From contig NZ_VORM01000029.1 of assembly GCF_007997225.1 (NCBI RefSeq), positions 1 to 53,302 on the forward strand: a DNA stretch of 53,302 bases, in the 5' to 3' direction. This document shows, one piece after another, positions 35,764-45,532 of the stretch. Under the pieces are notes generated by a model. That model made no database searches. It had not been told where the DNA came from and saw only the letters and a program-made list of their open reading frames with translations. This DNA is from Subsaximicrobium wynnwilliamsii. Its GTDB lineage: Bacteria > Bacteroidota > Bacteroidia > Flavobacteriales > Flavobacteriaceae. The position numbers and the translations under genes were made by a program. The number at the start of each line of letters is the position of its first letter. The stretch's first letter is position 1.

Positions 35764-35975
35764 ACACCATTGTTGATTTACGTGAAGATAGACATTATGG
35801 TAAAATTAGAAATAAGCTTCGTCTAATAATTTCAAAAGCTAACATCAAAGCTTCTAGGAAAATGAAGAATTCCCAGCCCAAGTTCTATGTTTCAGCAGAA
35901 TTAAAGGCTCATGATCAGACCTTTTTGTGTTTCGATATATCTTACTATTTTTGTAAGCACCTAAAGAACCCCTCC

Positions 35976-36701
35976 ATGTATCGAATAAAATCAATAATTG
36001 CCCTTGTTGTAATGATTATGCTTTTCAATTGTAAGGATAAAGCCGACAATACTCAAAATGAGAGTCCGATTAAAATTGAAATTGATAGTAGCGCAACCAA
36101 AACGATGGATACAACCGATGCAGATAGCCAAAATCCATCTAACGAGCGCAAATATCCTTATTTAACCGATAAGAATGCTATGGAGTTCTTTCTTCAGTAT
36201 GAGAAAGAGCATAAGGAAAATAAGGTCCGTATTGTGACCGCCTTCGGAAACATCGATATCTTGTTGTTTGAGGAGACCAAGTTCCACCGTGCCAACTTCA
36301 TATTCTTGGCCAAACAGAACTATTTTGAACACACCCAATTTTACCGTGTCATCGAAAATTACATCATCCAAGGTGGCAGTACCGATGATCAAGACGTTAT
36401 GGACCGACGAGGAGGTATTGGCAAATACCTTTTGCCAACCGACACCAAACGTGGCTTTCATCATGACAGAGGTGTGATTTCAATGCCTAGCGGCGATCGC
36501 GACAATCCTTACAAACTAGCGTCGCCTTATGAATTTTTTATCATGTTGAGGGATGTACACGATCTGGATGGCGATTACACCATTTTTGGTCGCGTCATCG
36601 ATGGCATGGACGTCGCCGATAAAATTGCAAGCGTCAAAACCGACGATGGCGATTGGCCGTTGAAGAACGTGTATATCAAGCGAATTGAGGTTTTGGACTG
36701 A
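35976..36701 (+). CDS. Peptidyl-prolyl isomerase (cyclophilin-type) lipoprotein
   Basis: 241 residues from ATG 35976, chosen because MYRIKSIIALVVMIMLFNC is a lipoprotein signal with cysteine 19; an in-frame upstream extension lacks signal character. After an acidic, Thr/Ser-rich linker the cyclophilin domain runs from VTAFGNIDILLFEE through FYRVIENYIIQGGS to FFIMLRDVHDLDGDYTIFGRVIDGMDVADKI. It catalyses prolyl cis-trans isomerisation in the periplasm, tethered to a membrane. Confidence 0.9.
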   Translation: MYRIKSIIALVVMIMLFNCKDKADNTQNESPIKIEIDSSATKTMDTTDADSQNPSNERKYPYLTDKNAMEFFLQYEKEHKENKVRIVTAFGNIDILLFEETKFHRANFIFLAKQNYFEHTQFYRVIENYIIQGGSTDDQDVMDRRGGIGKYLLPTDTKRGFHHDRGVISMPSGDRDNPYKLASPYEFFIMLRDVHDLDGDYTIFGRVIDGMDVADKIASVKTDDGDWPLKNVYIKRIEVLD

Positions 36702-37160
36702 GTCTCGATTTCAGTCCTCAGTATTCAGTCCTCAGTTTTCAGTCTTCAAGATGCAGTGTGAAGCGTGCAGTCTTCAGTCGCAGTCACAGTCGTAGTTACA
36801 GTCGCGGCCGCAGCCGCAGTAAAGAAATCACAATTTGAGTCACAGCAGGTCATCTTCGGCCATCCGTCTCCCGTCTATTTTCATTTTTCTATTTTCTTTT
36901 TCATCTTCTCCCTCATCTTCTCCCTCATCTTCTCCCAATAGTTATCGGGATCAATTTCAAGTTCAATTTCGTCTTCATCTTCATCTTCATCTTCATCTTC
37001 ATCTTCGTCTTCATCTTCATCTTCATCTTCATCTTCGTCTTCATCTTCCTCTTCATCTTCATCTTCATCTTCATCTTATCCCGATAGTTATCAGGATCAA
37101 TTTCAGTTTCAATTCCCTTTTCCCTATCTTAGACCTTTTTACAAACCAACCCAAAAACAC
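36702..37160. repeat. Low-complexity region: CAGTC hexads and polypyrimidine (TTCATC)n array
   Basis: From 36705 to 36825 runs a degenerate CAGTCTT/CAGTCGCAGTCACAGTC series. From 36895 a pyrimidine-only strand starts with three TCTTCTCCCTCA units, followed by an uninterrupted (TTCATC)n/(TTCGTC) array at 36969-37077. The array is bracketed by two direct copies of a 31-base sequence (36938-36968 and 37084-37114) containing ATAGTTATC(G/A)GGATC. On the minus strand the array reads as (Asp-Glu)n. No convincing gene. Confidence 0.75.
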
Positions 37161-39311
37161 ATGATTGACAAAGCGATTAAAACCACGTTGTTATGCAGTA
37201 TCGTATTGATTACGGGCTGTAAAAACGACAAAAATTCCGAAGAAAAAATGGCAGTGAACGATTCAAAAAATATCTTGTTACAAGAATGGACAGGACCTTA
37301 CGAGGGCGTGCCAGCCTTTGATGAAATGCAAGTGCAAGACGTAAAAGAAGCCATGAAAAAAGGCATGGTACTCGGTCTCAAAGACATTGACTCCATCGCC
37401 AACAATCCAGAGCCTGCCACATTTGAGAACACTATTGTCGCTATGGAAGGATCTGCAGAAGCCTTGAATAGAATATTTACCTATTATGGGATTTTCAGCA
37501 GCAATACCTCTTCGCCAGAATTTAGAGACATCCAAACCGAACTGGCACCGAAACTATCTGAGTACCAATCAAAAATTTCACAAAACGAAAAACTCTTCCA
37601 ACGCATCAAGACCGTTTATGAAGCCTCGCAAAAAGATACTTTACCTGCCGATCAACAGCGTGTGGTGGATTTGACCTACAAGCAGTTTGAAATGAACGGT
37701 GCCAACCTTGACGCCGAAAAGAAAAAACGCTATGCTGAAATCAACAAGGAACTTTCAAAATTATACACCAAATTTTCGAACAACATACTTCACGACGAAG
37801 AAAATTATGTGACCTATCTCAATAAAAATCAGTTGGGTGGCTTATCGGAGTCCTTTACCAAATCTGCAGCAAAAATTTCGAGCGACAAAGGTCAGGACGA
37901 AAAATACGCCATAACCAATACCCGTTCCTCTATAGATCCGTTTTTGACCTATTCCACCGAGCGAGAACTGAGAAAAATTGTATGGACCAACTATTACAAT
38001 CGTGGAGACAATGCCGATGCTTATGACAACAATGAACTCATTGCCGAGATTTTAAAACTTCGGAAAGAACGCGTAGGACTTATGGGCTATGACAACTACG
38101 CTGAATGGCGCTTGCAGGATCGCATGGCGAAAACACCAGAAAATGCGATGGATCTCATGATGGCAGTGTGGCCAGCAGCGATTGCCCGCGTGGATGAGGA
38201 AGTGGCCGATATGCAAGCCATTGCCGATGCCAATGGCGATAATTTAAAAATCGAAGCTTGGGATTACCGTTATTATGCAGAAAAAGTAAGGCAGAAAAAA
38301 TACGATCTAGACAGCGATGAAGTAAAGCAATACCTACAATTGGATAATCTAACCGAAGCCCTTTTCTATGTGGCGGGACGTTTGTTCAACTACAAATTTA
38401 CGCCTGTGCCTAATGGACAAGTTCCAGTATTTCATCCCGATGTCAAGGTTTGGGAAGTTGCCGATAAAGATAGTGGAAAACTCATCGGACTTTGGTATCT
38501 CGATCCCTACGCGCGCGAAGGCAAGCGTTCTGGTGCCTGGGCGACGACTTACAGAAGCTATACCTCTTACAAGGGCGAGGAAAATGTATTGGCTTCCAAC
38601 AATTCCAATTTTGTAAAACCCGCACCTGGCGAGCCCGTTTTGATTTCTTGGGACGATGCGACCACGTTTTTCCATGAATTTGGACATGCCTTGCATTTCT
38701 TTTCCAGCAATGTGAAATACCCAACCTTGAATGGCGGCGTTCGTGATTATACCGAGTTTCAGTCCCAATTATTGGAGCGTTGGTTATCTACAGATGAAGT
38801 GATCAACAATTATTTAATCCACCACGAAACAGGCGAACCGATTCCTGCCAGCCTTGTTGTGAAAATCAAAAACGCTTCTAAGTTCAACCAAGGATTTGGC
38901 ACCACCGAATATTTGGCCTCTGCACTTATGGATATGAAATTACATTTGGCAGATCCCAGCAACATTGACATCGACAAGTTTGAGCGCGAGACACTCAAGG
39001 AACTCCAAATGCCAGAAGAATTACCAATGCGTCACAGAACGCCACAATTTGGGCACGTCTTTTCGGGCGAGGGTTATGCCACCGCTTATTACGGTTACAT
39101 GTGGGCCGATGTGCTTACTGCAGATGCTTCGGAAGCCTTTATGGAAGCGCCAGATGGCTTCTACGACAAAGCCATGGCCGATAAATTGGTAAAATACCTT
39201 TTTGCACCCAGAAACTCCATGGATCCTGCGGAAGCCTACCGCCTATTTAGAGGCAGAGATGCGAAGATTGAAGCGTTGATGCGTGATCGCGGATTTCATG
39301 TGAGTGAATAA
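37161..39311 (+). CDS. M3-family peptidyl-dipeptidase (Dcp-like), lipoprotein
   Basis: 716 residues. Lipoprotein signal MIDKAIKTTLLCSIVLITGC places it in the periplasm or on a membrane. The thimet-oligopeptidase fold carries HEFGHALH at about residues 505-512 (zinc ligands and Glu) and the downstream helix with the third ligand around YTEFQSQLLERW. Dcp enzymes trim dipeptides from the C-terminus of short peptides. Followed by a strong terminator. Confidence 0.95.
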   Translation: MIDKAIKTTLLCSIVLITGCKNDKNSEEKMAVNDSKNILLQEWTGPYEGVPAFDEMQVQDVKEAMKKGMVLGLKDIDSIANNPEPATFENTIVAMEGSAEALNRIFTYYGIFSSNTSSPEFRDIQTELAPKLSEYQSKISQNEKLFQRIKTVYEASQKDTLPADQQRVVDLTYKQFEMNGANLDAEKKKRYAEINKELSKLYTKFSNNILHDEENYVTYLNKNQLGGLSESFTKSAAKISSDKGQDEKYAITNTRSSIDPFLTYSTERELRKIVWTNYYNRGDNADAYDNNELIAEILKLRKERVGLMGYDNYAEWRLQDRMAKTPENAMDLMMAVWPAAIARVDEEVADMQAIADANGDNLKIEAWDYRYYAEKVRQKKYDLDSDEVKQYLQLDNLTEALFYVAGRLFNYKFTPVPNGQVPVFHPDVKVWEVADKDSGKLIGLWYLDPYAREGKRSGAWATTYRSYTSYKGEENVLASNNSNFVKPAPGEPVLISWDDATTFFHEFGHALHFFSSNVKYPTLNGGVRDYTEFQSQLLERWLSTDEVINNYLIHHETGEPIPASLVVKIKNASKFNQGFGTTEYLASALMDMKLHLADPSNIDIDKFERETLKELQMPEELPMRHRTPQFGHVFSGEGYATAYYGYMWADVLTADASEAFMEAPDGFYDKAMADKLVKYLFAPRNSMDPAEAYRLFRGRDAKIEALMRDRGFHVSE

Positions 39312-39337
39312 AGCTTTGTGAATCCAGTTTTAAACTT

Positions 39338-39381
39338 ACCCAATTAACGACTTGTGCATTAGCGTTAATTGGGTATTTTTA
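39338..39381 (+). terminator. Rho-independent terminator after the M3 peptidase gene
   Basis: ACCCAATTAACG (39338-39349) and CGTTAATTGGGT (39363-39374) form a perfect 12-bp stem with a 13-base loop, followed by ATTTTTAT. It lies 27 bases after the stop codon. Confidence 0.92.
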
Positions 39382-39423
39382 TGGGGTGTAATTAGTAGAA
39401 GTAATTAAAAAAAATACAGGTAA

Positions 39424-39972
39424 TGCATCTTTATCGGAATTGTAAGCCTTTTAGTTTTAATTTATGCTGTCAAACTTGCTATTAGAGAATTTAAGTTAAA
39501 AGAGATTGCAATATTTGACCTAATCGAAAAAAATAAAAGTTTCGAAGTAGCAGAAAGTGGAATTCACTCAATCTCCATAATCGGACTTAGTTCTGACTTT
39601 ACTGTTTCAGACCTAAAAGCGAGTATTATCACGGAAAAAGGAAAAGAGGTCAATCTTACTGAAAATAAAATTAGATTTAGTTATTTGAGAAAGAGAGTTA
39701 AAACATTTGAAGTATGGACTTTTAAAGCAAATCATAGCGGAACATATAAACTGAATTTAAAAAACCTTGAAGAATTCCTAGAAGCAAACCCATTTCTAAA
39801 ATCCAAAAAACCATTTAGCAATAGAAAAACAGAAACAAAAAAATTAAAAATCTTAATTAAGCAAAGCATATCAACCAAAGACCGTCTAATTTCTATAATT
39901 GGCCTGGCACTTGGAATAAATGGTCTTTTTTGGGGACTAATTCTTGGAATAAACCCGAGCATGTTTGAATAA
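39424..39972 (+). pseudogene. Membrane protein frame without a usable start codon
   Basis: 182 open codons follow a TAA at 39421-39423. They encode a transmembrane anchor (IFIGIVSLLVLIYAVKLAI), a soluble middle with beta strands and a C-terminal hydrophobic helix (LALGINGLFWGLILGI). No ATG, GTG or TTG occurs before codon 88. An ATG at 39423 in the neighbouring frame (ATGCATCTT...) lies just where a start would be expected, so one inserted or deleted base near 39426 may have broken the gene. Family not recognised. Codon use is more AT-rich than in genes to the left, and the accessory region begins here. Confidence 0.5.
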
Positions 39973-40060
39973 AAAAACTACTTACAACAGCGAAAAAAAA
40001 TCACTCCTTTAGCTTAAGCAGAAGGTCATTGCTCGTTCCGTAAATGTTTTTTATAATGGC

Positions 40061-40103
40061 TCTTACTCAAACCGTCACGAGCGGGACGCTCGCGCTAGCA
40101 GGG
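40061..40103. repeat. Solo REP-like palindrome
   Basis: CGAGCGGGACGCTCG (40078-40092) is a 6-bp stem with a 3-base GGA loop, flanked by TCTTACTCAAACCGTCA and CGCTAGCAGG. The same 43-base block forms the right end of the two ~440-bp repeats at 42.8 and 45.5 kb. Confidence 0.8.
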
Positions 40104-40108
40104 AAAAC

Positions 40109-40342
40109 ATGTGTTTCGCACAGATACGAATTCAAACCCTGAATTTAGGAGGAAATGCTGTAATTGCAACAGACATAGATTTTTCAGAAGTTGGAGCAGC
40201 CAAAGGAATGTTAATGGTGTGCATGGCTGGAACTGCTATCAAACTGAACAACACGGATATTTTGGAAAAGGAAAAAACTGAAATACTTGACAAACTTTCT
40301 TATGCCAATCAAAGACTGAAAGAATTAAGCAAATTTGATTAA
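40109..40342 (+). pseudogene. C-terminal fragment of a YbjQ/UPF0145-like protein
   Basis: 77 codons. NLGGNAVIATDIDFSEVG...MLMVCMAGTAI matches the second half of the UPF0145 (YbjQ) heavy-metal-binding fold, which normally has about 105 residues with the first two strands upstream. Here the frame starts six bases after the solo REP-like element, so the N-terminal part has been replaced. Possibly still expressed, but likely a remnant. Confidence 0.6.
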
Positions 40343-40502
40343 AAAATAGTGATTGGGGCCTATAAATTAATTTCTAGCGTAAGCCTACTTGCGCAAACCC
40401 TAGTTAATCCCCTAGTCCGATTTTTTTTATTACATTGATGTTTTAAATGCGCAACTAAGCTTAAAAAAGTCCCTTAGCAAAACCTTAAATATACACGAAA
40501 TC

Positions 40503-40871
40503 ATGAAAAATGCATCGCTTTTATTTGTTCTAATGCTTGTAGTATTACTCTTTGCTTGTCAATCTAATGAAAATACCCAAGTTGATGTAAAGAAAGATTT
40601 AATAACAAAGTTCATTAGTTCTTCTAAAGTAAATTCAACTACTCATTTGGGAAAGATTGTCATTTTGGAGACGGAATATTGCAATAGCATCGACTGCCAA
40701 AATTATTTTAAAGCCTATGAGAATGAAATAATATTTTATTCAAAAACAGAACTTTTCATGAGAGCCATTAATAACTATGTGGTAATCGAAAAATTGGACA
40801 AAGACAATGGGCATCTCGTTTTGACCAAAAGATCTGAAAATGGCGTTGAAACAATTGAAATAAAAATTTAA
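40503..40871 (+). CDS. Small lipoprotein of unknown function
   Basis: 122 residues; signal MKNASLLFVLMLVVLLFAC with lipobox cysteine 19. The mature part contains a CNSIDC pair, then alternating strands (NYVVIEKLDKDNGHLVLTKRSENGVETIEIKI). Not recognised; isolated gene in the accessory region. Confidence 0.7.
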   Translation: MKNASLLFVLMLVVLLFACQSNENTQVDVKKDLITKFISSSKVNSTTHLGKIVILETEYCNSIDCQNYFKAYENEIIFYSKTELFMRAINNYVVIEKLDKDNGHLVLTKRSENGVETIEIKI

Positions 40872-41088
40872 TAGCCAATGCAGTATATCCTGCATTAGTC
40901 AAGGCTTATATATGCTTATGAGCAACGCCCTTTTGAATTTTTCAAGTGGAATTTCCGAACTACCAAGATTTAGATTTCAGCACTCAACGATAAACCCACA
41001 AAACCATCGCAATAATTAAGACTATGATTTTAAAAGCAGAACGTAACAAATCTTGTATAATTAATTCAGCAACATTTATCAAAAGCTT

Positions 41089-42756
41089 ATGAACTGGTTT
41101 TTAGGTGTACTCATAATTTTAGTAGTAGTAGTGTTTCTAACCAATAACATCAGAATTAAAAAAAGGAGACTTAAAATACTGAACCAGTTCAAACGCAATT
41201 GGGGCAAGCCGAAAAATTTGGACGAATTTCACTTTAGTTCAATTGAAGAATATTTTAATAATACCGCCAACAAAGACAAAGCTTTCCACATCATATCAAA
41301 TCGATGTGCCGCCGATTTAGATATTAACGACGTTTTCGAGGTCATTGATAGAACCGCTTCTAAAATTGGCCAGCAATACCTCTACTATAAATTACGAACC
41401 ATTGAAAGTCGGAGCCGTTTATTGGCCTTTAACGATTTGACGCTTCTGTTTGAAGGCAATGAAAGTTTGAGATTGAAGATTCAGTTAGAGCTTACAAAAA
41501 TAAATACCAACGGTTCTTACTGTTTTGAGGAATTAGTAACTTCTAAACCGCTAGAAAAACCCAAATACATAGGCTTAATATATGCCTTATCAATGCTATC
41601 CTTTTTGCTAAGTATTTTAGGATTCTTCGTCCCCCTATTTTTTATAGTGCTCATCCCAATTTTTGCATTAAATATGGTATTTCATTACAAGAATAAATGG
41701 AATATCTCGAGCTACCTCGATGGCATAAGTCAGTTATCAAAAACAATCGAAGTCTCAAAAAACATAGCCGCATTTCCAGAAATAAAAAAGAAATTTACAG
41801 ATACCCGTTTTATAAAAAATGTTGAACAGATCAAGCTAAAATCGGCATTTATAAGTTTCGACAAGGATCTTGGAAATGAATTTGCCATAGTGTTTTGGTT
41901 GGTTTCAGAATTTATAAAAGTGCTATTCAATTTGGAATATCTTATTTTCTATAGTTTTACCGATTCCATTGCGAACAAAAGAGCTGAGCTTAAACAGATG
42001 TTTCATTTTATTGGGGAAATTGATGCAGCCATATCTACAGCTTCTTTAAAAGCAAGTGACCACAACATTTGTAACCCCATATTTACTGATGAAAAAAAGA
42101 TGGCTTTCACAGAAATCTCCCATCCGCTGATTAACAACTGTGTGGTCAATAATTTGACTTTAGTGAGCCACAGCTTGTTATTAACTGGTTCAAACATGTC
42201 GGGCAAAACCACATTTATTAGAAGTATTGCAATCAATAGCATTTTAGCCCAGAGTCTAAATATTTGTTTCGCTAAATCCTATACGGCTCCTTTTTTTAAA
42301 GTGTATACCTCAATAAGAATTAGCGATGATGTCTTAGAAAGCACGAGCTATTATCTCGAAGAAGTTCTGACCATCAAAAAATTAATTGAGGCTTCTCAAA
42401 GCGACCAGCCGTGTTTATTTGTATTGGATGAGATTTTTAAAGGCACGAACACTGTTGAGCGAATTTCTGGCGGAAAAGCTATATTGTCCTATCTAAACAA
42501 AGGCAATAATATGGTTTTGGTTTCTACTCACGACATCGAACTGACCGTTATGTTGAGCAATAAAAAATTTAATTTGTATCATTTCAGTGAGCAGATTGCC
42601 TCCAATGAGCTAAAGTTTGATCATAAGCTCAAAGCCGGAAAATTAAAATCCCGCAATGCAATTAGAATTTTAGAGCTTTACGATTATCCTTCAGAAATTA
42701 TCGATGACGCCAAAGCAACCGAATCTGCGACTTTTGACCCAAGTCCAAATACCTAA
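41089..42756 (+). CDS. Membrane-anchored MutS-family ATPase
   Basis: 555 residues. Transmembrane helix at residues 3-20 and a helical hairpin around 162-200, a MutS core-like helical region, then the MutS ATPase domain: Walker A GSNMSGKTT (about 366-374), Walker B LFVLDEIFKGTN (about 443-454) and STHD. The mismatch-recognition domain I is absent. Such membrane MutS-like proteins are common in Bacteroidota and are not mismatch repair enzymes; their role is unknown. It lies between two repeat-rich segments. Confidence 0.88.
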   Translation: MNWFLGVLIILVVVVFLTNNIRIKKRRLKILNQFKRNWGKPKNLDEFHFSSIEEYFNNTANKDKAFHIISNRCAADLDINDVFEVIDRTASKIGQQYLYYKLRTIESRSRLLAFNDLTLLFEGNESLRLKIQLELTKINTNGSYCFEELVTSKPLEKPKYIGLIYALSMLSFLLSILGFFVPLFFIVLIPIFALNMVFHYKNKWNISSYLDGISQLSKTIEVSKNIAAFPEIKKKFTDTRFIKNVEQIKLKSAFISFDKDLGNEFAIVFWLVSEFIKVLFNLEYLIFYSFTDSIANKRAELKQMFHFIGEIDAAISTASLKASDHNICNPIFTDEKKMAFTEISHPLINNCVVNNLTLVSHSLLLTGSNMSGKTTFIRSIAINSILAQSLNICFAKSYTAPFFKVYTSIRISDDVLESTSYYLEEVLTIKKLIEASQSDQPCLFVLDEIFKGTNTVERISGGKAILSYLNKGNNMVLVSTHDIELTVMLSNKKFNLYHFSEQIASNELKFDHKLKAGKLKSRNAIRILELYDYPSEIIDDAKATESATFDPSPNT

Positions 42757-42831
42757 ATTAAAACATTATTTTCTGCCAAATCCTATATCGGGGTTTTAAT
42801 TTGGAAAAAACGGTTTTGCCTTAAGTCCCCA

Positions 42832-43272
42832 GCTAGCATGAGCGTCTCGCTCGCACCCACAAGATAACGTCGTCTCCTGTTTTTCTAGTAATTCCTTAAT
42901 GCCTACGTGCAGTCCCTTATGGTCTATATTCAGTTAGATTTCATCTTTGGCATTAAACATTAGCCAAAAACGTTCATGCCTTTTTCAGTTCTGCAACAGG
43001 TCATGCGCTCTTCACAAACATTGAAACAAAATTCTCGAGTTAAATAATATCTAAGCAATACATCGTTCCACTTGAGCGAAGCGAATGCATGTATTCCATA
43101 AAAAAAAATGGCAAACTGTGGATAAAACTTATAAAGTATACTGCAGTTGGGATCTGCGATTTGTAGTTTAAACTCATGCTTTTTTTTACTAGCGCAAGCC
43201 TCTTGTTTGTGCTGCTATAGGTATTCATTCTTACTCAGGCCGTCACGAGCGGGACGCTCGCGCCAGCAGGTG
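42832..43272. mobile_element. ~440-bp REP-ended repeat, copy A
   Basis: A non-coding unit starting GCTAGCATGAGCGTCTCGCT and ending CACGAGCGGGACGCTCGCGC-CAGCAGG. Its ends are imperfect inverted repeats of one another (GCTAGC..GAGCGTCYCGCTCG), each also a small hairpin. It is a direct repeat of 45533-45973, with roughly nine of ten bases identical by eye over the whole length including the interior. No transposase frame; MITE- or BIME-like. It lies 57 bases beyond the 3' end of the aconitase gene. Confidence 0.85.
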
Positions 43273-43329
43273 ATAATCTAGAAAACATGAATGTTTAGTA
43301 TTTAAACTTGTCGTAGAAAACTATTTTCC

Positions 43330-45300
43330 TTAGAGATTGAGTTTCGCTTTAAACTCATTAATGATACCCCCTTTAAGCAGCATATTTATTTGCCGGTCGC
43401 TTAGGGTGTGTTTAACCTCAAATTCAAGTTTTTTACCCGAATCGTTGCTGACCTTTACTTTAATGGGATTCCTGTCCTTAATATCGTTCCTTAAATTTTT
43501 AAAGCTCACGGTATCTCCCTGTTCGATCTTATCATAATCTTCGATAGTTATAAATTCAAGGGGCAATACTCCAAAATTTGCAAGGTTCTGCCACGCAATC
43601 CGGGCATAGGATAAAGCTATCACGGCAACTTGTCCCAGATATTTGGGAGCAAGTGCAGCGTGTTCCCTACTAGATCCCTGGGCGTAATTTTCTTTGGCCA
43701 CTACAATATGTCCGCCATGCTGGGATTTGGATTCCATGGCCCTATCATAAAAAGAGTCATCGATTACCGTAAAGGTGTATTTGCTGATTTCTGGGAGATT
43801 GCTTCTAAAAGGCAGCACTTCGGCCCCAGCCTTCAAAATCTCATCGGTGGATACATTATCTCCCATTTTTAAGAGAACAGGCACTTCATAGTTGTCCTCC
43901 AACGGGTCAATATGGGGCAGTGCTTTAATATTGGGTCCTTTCTTCAATTCAATTTGCGAACCATCCTCGAGAGGAGCAACCAACAATTGCGTATTGATGA
44001 TTTCCATTTCCGGGCTTACATATTGGGGGTAGCTCATTCCGAATAATTTTTCAAGGCCCCTAGGATCGGTAATCTTCCCTGTAAGGGCAGAAGCCGCAGC
44101 TGTTTCGGGACTGCATAGGTAAACTTGGTCATCTTCGGTCCCAGATCTGCTCGGGAAATTTCGTGGCATAGTCCTTAAACTGATGGTATCCGAGGCCGGG
44201 GCCTGTCCCATCCCAATACAGCCCATACAGCCCGACTGGTGGAACCTTGCCCCTGCTTTGATCAAGTTGGCAAAGGCACGGTTATCGATCATATTCTGTA
44301 TGATCTGTCTGGAGGTTGGGTTGATATCAAAGGATACTTCGTTGTCGATCGATCTATCCTTTACGATGGCTCCTGCCATCCAGAAATCACGGAGCCCCGG
44401 GTTTGCGGAAGATCCGATGACTACTTGGCCAATGGGTTTTCCCGCAACTTCGCTCACGGGAACCACATTTCCGGGACTGGTAGGTTGGGCTATAAGTGGA
44501 ACCAACTCGTCCAGCCTTATTTCTTCATGTAGATCATAATTACAACCTTCATCGGCCACGAGTTCTATCCAATCTTCTTCCCTGGCCTGAGATCTTAAAA
44601 AGCGTTTGGTCTCATCATCGCTAGGGAACACGGAAGTGGTAGCCCCTAATTCGGCACCCATATTGGCAATAACATGACGATCCATTGCGCTTAGGTTTTT
44701 TAATCCATCCCCGTAATATTCCAAAATTTTTCCGACCCCGCCCTTAACCCCATGTCTACGGAGCATCTCCAGAATAATATCCTTTGCACTTACCCAGTCC
44801 GGAAGTTTTCCTGTCAATTTAACGCCCATGACCTTTGGCATCGTTACAAAGTAGGGTTCGCCCGCAATGGCCGCGGCTACATCCAATCCTCCTGTACCAA
44901 TGGCAAGCATCCCCAAGGAACCTGCGGCACAACTATGGCTGTCCGACCCTACCAGCGTTTTTCCCGGTTTACCGAAACGCTCCATATGCACGGGGTGGCT
45001 CACCCCGTTTCCTGGTCGGCTGTACCAAAGGCCAAAACGTTGTGCGCCAGACAAAAGGAACAAATGGTCATCGGCATTTTTAAAATCGGTCTGCAACAGG
45101 TTATGATCTACATATTGAACGGCAACCTCCGTTTTGGCTTTTTTAAGGCCCATTGCCTCCAGTTCCAGTTGGACCAAGGTGCCCGTTGCATCCTGCAACA
45201 GGGCCTGATCTATTTTTATACCTATTTCAGACCCAGGGATCATTTCCCCGATTACCAAATGGGAGTCTATAAGTTTTTGGGCAACATTGTATGCTTTCAT
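43330..45300 (-). CDS. Aconitate hydratase, short Aquifex type
   Basis: 656 residues, the short aconitase form rather than the ~755- or ~890-residue types. Iron-sulfur ligands are SDSHSC and SGCMGCIGMG; the swivel domain contains VIDDSFYDRAM and YAQGSSREHAALAPKYLG. It isomerises citrate and isocitrate in the TCA cycle. G+C is clearly higher than in all neighbours, with codons such as CCC, GGC and TCC frequent, and the gene is flanked on both sides by the ~440-bp repeat, so recent acquisition is likely. No cognate TCA or methylcitrate genes adjoin it. Confidence 0.92.
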   Translation of the reverse strand: MKAYNVAQKLIDSHLVIGEMIPGSEIGIKIDQALLQDATGTLVQLELEAMGLKKAKTEVAVQYVDHNLLQTDFKNADDHLFLLSGAQRFGLWYSRPGNGVSHPVHMERFGKPGKTLVGSDSHSCAAGSLGMLAIGTGGLDVAAAIAGEPYFVTMPKVMGVKLTGKLPDWVSAKDIILEMLRRHGVKGGVGKILEYYGDGLKNLSAMDRHVIANMGAELGATTSVFPSDDETKRFLRSQAREEDWIELVADEGCNYDLHEEIRLDELVPLIAQPTSPGNVVPVSEVAGKPIGQVVIGSSANPGLRDFWMAGAIVKDRSIDNEVSFDINPTSRQIIQNMIDNRAFANLIKAGARFHQSGCMGCIGMGQAPASDTISLRTMPRNFPSRSGTEDDQVYLCSPETAAASALTGKITDPRGLEKLFGMSYPQYVSPEMEIINTQLLVAPLEDGSQIELKKGPNIKALPHIDPLEDNYEVPVLLKMGDNVSTDEILKAGAEVLPFRSNLPEISKYTFTVIDDSFYDRAMESKSQHGGHIVVAKENYAQGSSREHAALAPKYLGQVAVIALSYARIAWQNLANFGVLPLEFITIEDYDKIEQGDTVSFKNLRNDIKDRNPIKVKVSNDSGKKLEFEVKHTLSDRQINMLLKGGIINEFKAKLNL

Positions 45301-45532
45301 GATATTATTTGATTTTAAATGACAGTATGGAAAAGGTCGCTGTTATTATTTTAGATTATATAGTGATAAATTTAGCGTTTAGGGAACAGAATCGCAAGTA
45401 ACTGACAAATTATGAACCTAATGCGCAATATGTTTAAGATACGCATTTTTTAGTTGTAATGCCAATCCAATCCCGAATTGCCAATAATTTTAAAATGAAT
45501 TTTTATATTGTATGTTTACAGAAATTTCCCAC

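Noticed and set aside
36835-37164. 109-residue plus-strand frame rich in Ser-Pro and His-Leu
   Set aside because: It is produced by the (TTCATC)n and TCTTCTCCC repeats; no start context, no fold, and it overlaps the peptidase start.
43040-43228. 62-residue frame inside repeat copy A
   Set aside because: The second copy of the element does not keep the frame equally open, and the element looks non-coding.
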